Under the pieces are notes generated by a model. The model had not been told where the DNA came from. It searched no databases and saw only the letters and a program-made list of their open reading frames with translations. A stretch of 34,048 bases of DNA from a virus. Of this stretch, positions 12,156 to 17,848 are shown piece after piece. Positions within the stretch are counted from its first letter, which is position 1. The number at the start of each line of letters is the position of its first letter. The position numbers were made by a program, and so were the translations under genes. Location: positions 1 through 34,048 of the IMG/VR virus record IMGVR_UViG_3300025154_000279. The stretch is one strand, 5' to 3'.

Positions 12156-12365
12156 TCAACTTTTAATTTTTTCCTGATAAATATGATTTTTCAAAACTGT
12201 TTCGACCCTCTGGTCCAACTCTCTCACGGCTACCGTAACATCCAGAATTAGATTTTTAATGTCAGTCGATACTCCGTATTTCTCGATCACCTGCAAGGCT
12301 GATTTTATTTTATCGCTTGCCTGGTGGAGTAGTGACATGCACTCGCCCGCCGTTTTATCGTTCAT
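12156..12365 (-). CDS. Hypothetical helical protein, 69 aa
   Basis: ATG at 12365 is preceded by GGTGG with normal spacing; a GTG three codons upstream is less likely. The product is all-helical (CMSLLHQASDKIKSALQVIEKYG... VAVRELDQRVETVLKNH, two helices). No family is recognised. It overlaps the end of the small membrane gene upstream by 11 bases. Confidence 0.6.
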   Translation of the reverse strand: MNDKTAGECMSLLHQASDKIKSALQVIEKYGVSTDIKNLILDVTVAVRELDQRVETVLKNHIYQEKIKS

Positions 12366-12483
12366 ATCTACCACCGTAAAAATGTATTTTCGATTTTGTT
12401 TCCTCTCGGTAAACTATACCATGCACCACCACGGAGCCAATTATTATCGCCAGGGAACCAGCGGCCAGTCCGATAAAAATCAT
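12355..12483 (-). CDS. Tiny membrane protein, 42 aa
   Basis: ATG at 12483 overlaps the TGA of the gene upstream (ATGA), with GGAGGG 10 bases before it. Residues 2-24 are one hydrophobic segment (MIFIGLAAGSLAIIIGSVVV), then a basic, soluble tail (REETKSKIHFYGGRYER). It is a single-span membrane protein of unknown role; the coupling argues that it is translated. Confidence 0.6.
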   Translation of the reverse strand: MIFIGLAAGSLAIIIGSVVVHGIVYREETKSKIHFYGGRYER

Positions 12484-12716
12484 ACGTCAGCCCTCCAATA
12501 TTCGGCAAAGCGATCCTGCATTTGAGCCTCATACTCGCGCACCACGTCATCGCGGGCATCATCGAGAGAGTCAAAAGGTCCGTGCTCGTAGGTAATCCCG
12601 TTTTTTCCGTAAAAAAAACCGTCGTGCTTTTGCTCTATTTTATAGTATAGATCCCCGTCGGCTATGTCGTCAGGGTCGGGGCCCCAGTTCATTTCCGCAT
12701 CGTGTGGGTGTGGCAT
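12480..12716 (-). CDS. Hypothetical acidic protein, 78 aa
   Basis: The product is acidic and aromatic: NWGPDPDDIADGDLYYKIE, then GITYEHGPFDSLDDARDDV and a C-terminal helix. The HGPF.S..DA..D segment is a pattern I have seen in small phage proteins of unknown function. It starts with one-base overlap to the previous stop (TAATG) and ends with ATGA overlap to the next. Confidence 0.65.
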   Translation of the reverse strand: MPHPHDAEMNWGPDPDDIADGDLYYKIEQKHDGFFYGKNGITYEHGPFDSLDDARDDVVREYEAQMQDRFAEYWRADV

Positions 12717-13309
12717 TATAATACATCCAATAATTCTAATCCATATTTTATAATTCTTGTTTTCATCGCCGCACTGGCCGCACTGTCTGCCGCACTGGCC
12801 GCACTGTCTGCCGCACTGTATGCCGCACTGGCCGCACTGGCCGCACTGGCCGCACTGGCCGCACTGGCCGCACTGGCCGCACTGTCTGCCGCACTGGCCG
12901 CACTGTCTGCCGCACTGTATGCCGCACTGTATGCCGCACTGTATGCCGCACTGTCCGCACTGTATGCCGCACTGTATGCCGCACTGGCCGCACTGGCCGC
13001 ACTGTCCGCACTGTATGATGGATTATTCAGATAATTTTCCGCCGCCTCTATTGCTAATCGAGGTCTTTTATCGTCAGGATAAATAATTTCAAAATTTTGC
13101 AAAACTGCCCTAGCTGCAAAAATGGAATACCTAATGCAATTTTCTTTCGACAAAAATCTAGTTACAAGCCAATTTGCCCACTCAATTTTATCATCGGCTA
13201 TTAGATTTTCTACTGTTTCGCCCACCGTTTCGCATCCATTTTTTAGATACCACTCGTAACCATCGCTACAAGCGTTTTTTTCCTTAAGCATTTCTTTGGT
13301 TAAGTTCAT
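12716..13309 (-). CDS. Immunity-protein-like (Imm5-like) protein with Ser/Ala minisatellite C-terminus
   Basis: Residues 1-96 contain ACSDGYEWYLKNG, then IFAARAVLQNFEIIYPDDKRPRLAIEAAENYL, matching the N-terminal pattern of 'putative immunity protein' (Imm5-like) entries that are often followed by Ala-rich repeats. Residues about 99-183 are a run of SAA, SAAY and SAAD units encoded by an almost perfect 9/12-bp minisatellite, and a short unique C-terminus (KTRIIKYGLELLDVL) follows. The repeat keeps the frame because all units are multiples of three. Function unknown; repeat-number change would alter helix length (inference). Confidence 0.7.
   Translation of the reverse strand: MNLTKEMLKEKNACSDGYEWYLKNGCETVGETVENLIADDKIEWANWLVTRFLSKENCIRYSIFAARAVLQNFEIIYPDDKRPRLAIEAAENYLNNPSYSADSAASAASAAYSAAYSADSAAYSAAYSAAYSAADSAASAADSAASAASAASAASAASAASAAYSAADSAASAADSAASAAMKTRIIKYGLELLDVL
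12768..13017. repeat. Coding minisatellite of about 24 units of 9 or 12 bp
   Basis: The + strand reads repeated GCCGCACTG, TCTGCCGCACTG and TATGCCGCACTG, with TCCGCACTG variants. All units are multiples of three, so the reading frame survives unit gain or loss. The repeat keeps several frames open on both strands, which creates spurious long ORFs rich in Pro-His or Val-Arg. The base composition is much richer in G and C than the surrounding sequence. Confidence 0.95.
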
Positions 13310-13425
13310 TTTATGCCTGCGATTTGTTTAGCTCTTTTATCAGCTGATTTTTTTGAGTAGCCTGCGCGCAAAAGATTTGCGACCGTTTTTTGATAAATTT
13401 CCAGTTTTAAAGATTCTTCCGTCAT
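13306..13425 (-). CDS. Tiny hypothetical protein, 39 aa
   Basis: ATG at 13425 with GAGGAAC upstream; its TGA overlaps the ATG at 13309. Sequence starts MTEESLKLEIYQKTV and ends KQIAGIK, a basic helical peptide. It lies in a run of four tightly coupled ORFs (13647 to 13306). No family is recognised. Confidence 0.55.
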   Translation of the reverse strand: MTEESLKLEIYQKTVANLLRAGYSKKSADKRAKQIAGIK

Positions 13426-13426
13426 T

Positions 13427-13537
13427 TTAAAGTTCCTCGATTTTTGATAAAGTTAAAAAGTCACTTACCGCGCCAGTGATAAGTCCCAGGCCTTCCACCA
13501 TACTTTTTTCTCTTAAAATTTCTTTGTTTAGTAGCAT
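13427..13537 (-). CDS. Tiny hypothetical protein, 36 aa
   Basis: CGGAGGATATA stands directly before the ATG at 13537, one of the strongest ribosome sites in the early arm. The product begins MLLNKEILREKSMVEG and ends SKIEEL. Its TAA is 1 base before the next ATG. The start shares a base with the upstream stop (TAATG). Confidence 0.55.
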   Translation of the reverse strand: MLLNKEILREKSMVEGLGLITGAVSDFLTLSKIEEL

Positions 13538-13647
13538 TATATCCTCCGATTTATTTTGATTATGTTATACAGTGCCTCGGCCCGCTCTGGATCCATCTGC
13601 CAGAGGCGGGAGGCTATTTTGTAGCGGGTGAAATACTCGCTGATCAT
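13537..13647 (-). CDS. Tiny hypothetical protein, 36 aa
   Basis: ATG at 13647 overlaps the TGA of the first early gene (ATGA at 13644-13647). The product (MISEYFTRYKIASRLWQ..., ending KINRRI) is basic and helical. The last codons carry the ribosome site of the next gene. No family is recognised. Confidence 0.55.
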   Translation of the reverse strand: MISEYFTRYKIASRLWQMDPERAEALYNIIKINRRI

Positions 13648-14186
13648 GCATCAACCCGCTTTGCACAATAGCGAACAGCACCGTAAACAAGATCTAGTTT
13701 ATTACATTTGTTCCATGCGCTTCTGAGGGTTTTAGCGTTACCAACGACAAAGCCTGTTTTGCCGTCAATGATCTGGTAAGCGCACAACGGCACCGGTGCC
13801 AAATCTATTACTGTGTTATTTTTTTTGATCTGAAAAGTTGAAAGGTCGATTAGTGGCTCACAATCACCACCCCAACCGACTATAATTGCACTACCGGTCA
13901 AAATGTTACGGCCCTCTGAAAACTCAGGTCTTACCCTCATATTGGGTAGATAACAACTAACACCAATTTCGTACTTGTTATCACGATAATTATAAGATTT
14001 GCCACCAATCGGCATATACCCATATCTAACCACATCACATCTAGCACCTAACATAGATAGCTGGCAGTCATAACAAGGATAGCTTACATTGGTTAGACGG
14101 TCATAACCGGCACCAAAAATACGGGTTGATAATATACTCTCATGCTGGCAGCTGTACTTGGTGATTTCTTTAATCAATCCGCTCAT
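13644..14186 (-). CDS. First gene of the leftward operon; hypothetical Cys-containing protein, 180 aa
   Basis: CAAAGGAAATTAAA precedes the ATG. There are several Cys (C13, C37/C40 in YPCYDC, C50) and a beta-rich body (GYMPIGGKSYNYRDNKYEIGV, described here as the segment at residues about 56-76), with no transmembrane segment. The protein does not look like a known repressor or antirepressor. As the first gene after the leftward promoter it should be expressed earliest; such genes in phages often counter host defence or take over host functions (inference only). Confidence 0.7.
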   Translation of the reverse strand: MSGLIKEITKYSCQHESILSTRIFGAGYDRLTNVSYPCYDCQLSMLGARCDVVRYGYMPIGGKSYNYRDNKYEIGVSCYLPNMRVRPEFSEGRNILTGSAIIVGWGGDCEPLIDLSTFQIKKNNTVIDLAPVPLCAYQIIDGKTGFVVGNAKTLRSAWNKCNKLDLVYGAVRYCAKRVDA

Positions 14187-14217
14187 TTTAATTTCCTTTG
14201 TTGTGTGTCATATTATA

Positions 14218-14246
14218 AATATACCCAAAAGTTTTAATAAAAACAA
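14218..14246 (-). promoter_or_regulatory. Leftward early promoter (PL-like)
   Basis: Reading leftward: TTGTTT (14241-14246), a 17-base spacer, TATATT (14218-14223). The spacer ends in TTTTGGG directly before the -10, the same as in the rightward promoter. The start would lie near 14211, giving a leader of about 25 bases that contains TGACACACAACAAAGGA. Confidence 0.65.
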
Positions 14247-14313
14247 CAAAAATATATCATTCGGTAAAAATAATCTATCAAACGGTGTATTTTAGCCAAA
14301 ATAAAGAAAATAC

Positions 14314-14342
14314 TTGCAAAAATTAAAGTTTTTGGGTATACA
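14314..14342 (+). promoter_or_regulatory. Rightward promoter (PR-like) of the late/ncRNA unit
   Basis: TTGCAA (14314-14319), a 17-base spacer, TATACA (14337-14342). TTTTTGGGTATA at its -10 is an inverted copy of the leftward promoter's sequence (TATACCCAAAA at 14220-14230). It is placed to transcribe the structured region and then the genes from 14766 on. Confidence 0.65.
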
Positions 14343-14372
14343 AACGCGTTTTCCCGATGTGTATATTATTAA

Positions 14373-14731
14373 TGCCGGTAGTGGAGAAATCCACCTGTTT
14401 TCCCGAAGCAGTCGAGCCGGCACTTTGCTCTAATTCAAATGAGCATATTTAATTCGGGGGCAAAGTAACGCAAGAAATAACGGGAGGCCTAAACTAAATA
14501 CACCAGTACATAAAGAAGTCATAGCAACGATAGCGCTTGCGCTCTATCTGGCCTGCTATGTGATGAGCATGACGGAGCGGGCAAGCATCATGCAGTAGAT
14601 GATTCTACTTAGACGCTAGGGCGGCGGGAGGTTTGACTAACAGCCTTTCTTAATCTCCGGGAGCCCAGATCTGTACCGTAATGGCAAACAGAAGAAAACC
14701 CCTAGCATCGTCTAGGGTGTGATCTACCCGG
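14373..14731 (+). ncRNA. Candidate structured non-coding RNA or leader
   Basis: The 579-bp gap 14187-14765 has no supportable ORF but holds nested perfect inverted repeats. TGCCGG (14373)/CCGGCA (14417) encloses GTGGA-GAAA-TCCAC. ACTTTGC (14422)/GCAAAGT (14460) encloses a second stem. CATAGCA (14520)/TGCTATG (14554) encloses GATAGCGC-TTGC-GCTCTATC. AGTAG (14594)/CTACT (14605) is a simple hairpin. CCGGG (14657)/CCCGG (14727) encloses AGATC/GATCT and CCCTAG/CTAGGG. The base-paired order is what a multi-helix RNA would show. It could be a free ncRNA or a processive-antitermination leader. Known classes (tmRNA, RNase P, group I intron) did not fit. Confidence 0.55.
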
Positions 14732-14765
14732 TCGGCGCCAGAAGAAATTTTAACAAAAGGAAATT

Positions 14766-15173
14766 ATGATTGAAATTTATTGTTGGGGCGGTTGTAAAAC
14801 GCCAATTAACGTACCAGACAGAAAATATAAACTCGTAGCAGGCAATACTAATATGTACTGCGATGAGTGCACTCTAAATATGATGAGCCAGTACCGAATA
14901 CCCATGGAAAGAGTATCTCTGCTGCAAATGCTAATGCGCCAAGAGTCCGAATACCTAACGGCGCTTAAAGTCTACGACCCGGAACTAGCCAAAGACCTAG
15001 CCATCGCCAAAGACAAGCGCATAGCGGTAAGACTACAAACCATACTTAAGGCCGACAAAGAAAACGACACGGAAGCCCAGGACGATATAGCAAAACGCTA
15101 TCACGACTATTGGACAAAAGTAATCCGAGCCGCCCAAGAAAAAGCGTCAAACGTATATAAAAAGGTAGAATAA
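14766..15173 (+). CDS. Hypothetical protein with N-terminal Cys4 site, 135 aa
   Basis: AAAAGGAAATT precedes the ATG. C6-x3-C10 (CWGGC) and C32-x2-C35 (CDEC) suggest a small zinc site; the remaining 100 residues are helical and charged (LLQMLMRQESEYLTALKVYDPELAKDL as two helices). As the first rightward gene after the structured leader and the one before the small-terminase candidate, it may be a late regulator or packaging accessory, unproven. Confidence 0.65.
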   Translation: MIEIYCWGGCKTPINVPDRKYKLVAGNTNMYCDECTLNMMSQYRIPMERVSLLQMLMRQESEYLTALKVYDPELAKDLAIAKDKRIAVRLQTILKADKENDTEAQDDIAKRYHDYWTKVIRAAQEKASNVYKKVE

Positions 15174-15218
15174 ATATATCATTATATGGATGATGATGTT
15201 TCACGTTAAACATTAATG

Positions 15219-15247
15219 TTGCTAAGTAAAAGTAAAAAGGTTATATT
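15219..15247 (+). promoter_or_regulatory. Possible promoter before the small-terminase candidate
   Basis: TTGCTA (15219-15224), a 17-base spacer, TATATT (15242-15247). The start would fall on or very near the ATG at 15254, so a transcript would be leaderless or would use the ATG at 15260. The sequence is AT-rich, so this may be chance. Confidence 0.3.
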
Positions 15248-15253
15248 AAAATT

Positions 15254-15742
15254 ATGGATATGAACCCAGAAAGTTATGCAGACGGCAATACACCGATTGA
15301 TGTACCGGAAGGGCAGAAACCAAACAGGTCTTGGCAAGAAGTGCTACGCCCAGCATGGAAGCCAGGGCAGTCAGGCAACCCAAACGGAAAGAAAAAGGGA
15401 ACTAAGAACATAAAGACCACGCTCCGCGAAATGCTTGAGCTTAAAGCCTCAAAGAAAGATATGGAACGCCTTAAGCGCCAGGGCGTTGATGTACCTCCTG
15501 AGATAGCTCACCTACTAACGCAGCAAGATCTTATAGCTATCAGTATGCTCACAAGCGCAAAGAGAGGCAAGCCCAATGCCACGCAGCAGGTGCTCGATAG
15601 GGTGTGGGGCAAAGTTATGGATAGGCAGCAAGTAAGTATGCCTGACGCAATAGTGATGCGTATGCCTGATGGTACGGAGCTCATGCGCCTGGATAGCACA
15701 CAAAAAGATGATGATGAGGATGATAATGAGTCTGAAATCTAA
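15254..15742 (+). CDS. Putative terminase small subunit, 162 aa
   Basis: WKPGQSGNPNGKKKGTKNIKTTLREML (residues about 35-61) is the DUF5681-type N-terminal signature found in phage small-terminase-like proteins. A helical middle and an acidic C-terminus (KDDDEDDNESEI) follow. Small terminase subunits bind the packaging site and stimulate TerL. It lies 510 bp upstream of TerL with three small genes between. No good ribosome site precedes the ATG; ATG at 15260 is an alternative start. Confidence 0.7.
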   Translation: MDMNPESYADGNTPIDVPEGQKPNRSWQEVLRPAWKPGQSGNPNGKKKGTKNIKTTLREMLELKASKKDMERLKRQGVDVPPEIAHLLTQQDLIAISMLTSAKRGKPNATQQVLDRVWGKVMDRQQVSMPDAIVMRMPDGTELMRLDSTQKDDDEDDNESEI

Positions 15743-16007
15743 TAAACTGGAATTGCAAGATCGTAAAAGTGCCACTAAAACCCGGGTTATGACACCTAAA
15801 ATCCAACCTGCCAACAAAGACATATCAAAATGCAATTGCTCTTACTGCATGTCTCGACGCCACCAGATACCGGAGAGTTGTCGCAATAGGATCGGGCGCA
15901 GGATGTACGGACACACGGTTTACATATGCTCAGACCTCTACGACCCACAGACAGGATTATATGGACGCTGCCAGGGCAAAAGGCCGGCTTACTGTCCACT
16001 GGGATGA
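15726..16007 (+). CDS. Small Cys-rich zinc-binding candidate, 93 aa
   Basis: The ATG at 15726 with GAGGATGATA upstream overlaps the end of the preceding gene; the open frame extends further upstream but without ribosome-site support. Six Cys lie in KCNCSYCMSRR, ESCRN, YICSDL, GRCQGK and AYCPLG, a pattern of one or two zinc sites. The N-terminus is basic. No family is recognised. Confidence 0.55.
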   Translation: MSLKSNKLELQDRKSATKTRVMTPKIQPANKDISKCNCSYCMSRRHQIPESCRNRIGRRMYGHTVYICSDLYDPQTGLYGRCQGKRPAYCPLG

Positions 16008-16008
16008 T

Positions 16009-16104
16009 ATGGACGAAGAACCTAAAAGCGAACTGGGAGCCGTAATTATCTATCTGGTGATATTGTTAGCAGTGCTTAAATATTTACCTAGGTTTTTACA
16101 ATAA
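16009..16104 (+). CDS. Tiny single-span membrane protein, 31 aa
   Basis: ATG at 16009 is 1 base after the previous stop. The product is MDEEPKSELG followed by a hydrophobic segment (AVIIYLVILLAVLKYL) and a short basic end. The ribosome site is weak (GGGATGAT), so coupling to the gene upstream is likely. Its TAA shares a base with the next ATG (TAATG). Confidence 0.5.
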   Translation: MDEEPKSELGAVIIYLVILLAVLKYLPRFLQ

Positions 16105-16259
16105 TGTTCGAGACGTACACGGCTAAAGGTTGTGTTGCTCTTATAACGTTTTGCAATGGCGAATATGCAGACAGCTTCGGACAATGGACAGGGTCGGGGC
16201 CGCCTCTCGCAAATACCAATATATTTTTAAACACTTATACTATGATTTTATATGGTTAG
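16104..16259 (+). CDS. Small hypothetical protein, 51 aa
   Basis: It starts at the TAATG junction and overlaps the TerL start by 8 bp. The product (MFETYTAKGCVALITFCNGE... ending YTMILYG) is aromatic-rich, with two Cys and no clear membrane segment. It has no ribosome site of its own; coupling on both sides is the main support. No family is recognised. Confidence 0.45.
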   Translation: MFETYTAKGCVALITFCNGEYADSFGQWTGSGPPLANTNIFLNTYTMILYG

Positions 16260-17601
16260 GGATATAACACTACATCAGTATCAAGTCAAGGCCATCACCA
16301 GCCAGAAGCCTATTGTGCTCATGCTGGCGGGCAAGCAGGGTGGCAAGACGATGACCGGCTCGCTATGGATGCGCATGAAGACATCTATACACACAGAGCC
16401 AGGCTCCAATTTCATTGTAACTACACCTAATTACAAGATTTTCTCACAGAGTACGCTACCGCGATTTCTGAAAGATATGAACGGCCTGGGTGAGTATCAC
16501 CGCAAGGATGAAATTTTTGAGATGAGTAGGAATAGAAAAGTATTCTTCCGCTCCCTGGTGGATCCGGACTCGATGGAGGGTACTACCGATGTATGCGCTA
16601 TCTGGGGCGACGAGTGCGGCAAGTACAAGCGCAGAGCATGGGAAAATATTATGGGACGCGCAGCCCGCAAGCAAGGGCAGATAATGCTGACCACAACGCC
16701 GTACTCACTCAACTGGGTTAACCGCGACCTATACAAGCCATGGACACTGGGTAAGCGTCCCGATGTAGATATTTTTCAATTCCATTCAACCGAGAACCCC
16801 ACGTTTCCCAAAGCAGAATTTGAGCGTCAGCGTTTACTAATGGATCCACGCGTCTTTGAGATGAGCTATTGTGGCGTCTTTGCCAAGATGTCGGGCCTGG
16901 TGTTTATGGATTTCAGCGAAGCCGCCAATGGCGGTACACTACCGGGAAACATATTTGATTCTAATGTGTGGCGCATATTTGCAGGTGTCGACTGGGGATA
17001 TAGAGACGAGTTCGCAATGGTAATAAGAGCGCTCAACATACGCAATGGCCACGATATACAGATAGATGAGATATACAAAAAGTTTCAAACGCCGTCGCAG
17101 AAGTTATCTATCGCACGCGAGCTGCAACACAAGTGGCGAGGCAGAATAGAATCGTGGTACTGCGACAACGAAGAGCCCGCCACGATAGCAGAATTTCAGA
17201 TGAACGGAGTAACGGCCATACCATGCAAGAAGTACGCCGGAAGCCTTAATGATATGATACAAGCGCATAACGAGCTGATACGCACCGGAATGCACAAGGT
17301 CGTTTTCTCGCAGTGTCCCAATACGATTGATGAGTATGAGATATATCAATATAAAGAAGACAAAGAGGATAAAGACGAGAATCCGAGCAACAATCCAAAA
17401 GATGCATATGACCATCTCATGTCTGCAACTATGTATTGCTCGCAGGGTATGGACCTACTGCGCAAGACGGTAATCGCTAAATCAAATCAGAGTTTCGATC
17501 CTAACTATAAAACAAGAACACAAATACTAAGCCGGGTGCAGAGTGGCGATGGATACGATCCGGAGTATGCTCAATTTGTACCCGGAAGCAATGGGTGGTA
17601 A
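16252..17601 (+). CDS. terL: Terminase large subunit
   Basis: The packaging ATPase/nuclease has Walker A AGKQGGKT (residues 26-33), Walker B VCAIWGDE (114-121), coupling motif LTTTP (146-150), and an RNase-H-like nuclease domain with D247 (GVDWGY), D305 (WYCDNEE) and D384/D387 (NPKDAYDHL). It pumps DNA into the prohead at the portal and cuts at the end of packaging. At 449 aa it is of normal length. The start lacks a clear ribosome site but overlaps the previous gene, so coupling is likely. The portal follows after one small gene. Confidence 0.95.
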   Translation: MVRDITLHQYQVKAITSQKPIVLMLAGKQGGKTMTGSLWMRMKTSIHTEPGSNFIVTTPNYKIFSQSTLPRFLKDMNGLGEYHRKDEIFEMSRNRKVFFRSLVDPDSMEGTTDVCAIWGDECGKYKRRAWENIMGRAARKQGQIMLTTTPYSLNWVNRDLYKPWTLGKRPDVDIFQFHSTENPTFPKAEFERQRLLMDPRVFEMSYCGVFAKMSGLVFMDFSEAANGGTLPGNIFDSNVWRIFAGVDWGYRDEFAMVIRALNIRNGHDIQIDEIYKKFQTPSQKLSIARELQHKWRGRIESWYCDNEEPATIAEFQMNGVTAIPCKKYAGSLNDMIQAHNELIRTGMHKVVFSQCPNTIDEYEIYQYKEDKEDKDENPSNNPKDAYDHLMSATMYCSQGMDLLRKTVIAKSNQSFDPNYKTRTQILSRVQSGDGYDPEYAQFVPGSNGW

Positions 17602-17602
17602 T

Positions 17603-17848
17603 ATGTATATATTAAAAAGAAGTAACCTGGGCGGCTTTCATAAGGCCTTTGGGCGCGTAATTAGAAACTCGCGAGACCTGCAGGACGCTATACGAGAGCA
17701 CAACGACAGGACGGGCGAGAGCATTGTCGAGTGTGGCGATGCGGACATAAAGAGCATGGCAAAAAAGAATTACGACAAGCGATTCAGCTGGGACGACGTG
17801 AGAAAAAAGGCAGCAGAAGAAATAAGTCAAACGGTGGAGGGTGACTAA
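17603..17848 (+). CDS. Hypothetical protein between TerL and portal, 81 aa
   Basis: GGGTGG precedes ATG at 17603; the open frame extends 20 codons upstream into terL but the downstream start is favoured. The product reads ILKRSNLGGFHKAFGRVIRNSRDLQDAIREHNDRTG (described as residues about 3-38), then a charged helical C-terminus. Similar small proteins sit beside the portal gene in other phages, function unknown. Its TAA shares a base with the portal ATG (TAATG). Confidence 0.7.
   Translation: MYILKRSNLGGFHKAFGRVIRNSRDLQDAIREHNDRTGESIVECGDADIKSMAKKNYDKRFSWDDVRKKAAEEISQTVEGD

Noticed and set aside
12768-13017. CRISPR-like array
   Set aside because: Units are 9 or 12 bp, adjacent and without unique spacers.
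12702-13086. Long + strand ORFs rich in Ala/Leu or Pro/His and a leftward Val/Arg-rich ORF
   Set aside because: They are produced by the GCCGCACTG repeat being open in several frames; none has a ribosome site that fits, and the coupled leftward gene explains the region.
14463-14600. Open frame with membrane-like sequence (…VIATIALALYLACYVMSMTE…) in the structured region
   Set aside because: No ATG, GTG or TTG start before the hydrophobic part, and the open frame follows from the inverted repeats there; better explained as non-coding.
14373-14760. tmRNA, RNase P RNA, group I intron or tRNA in the structured region
   Set aside because: No T-arm/acceptor sequence, no RNase P conserved boxes, no intron P7-type elements and no tag ORF with an acceptable context were found by eye.
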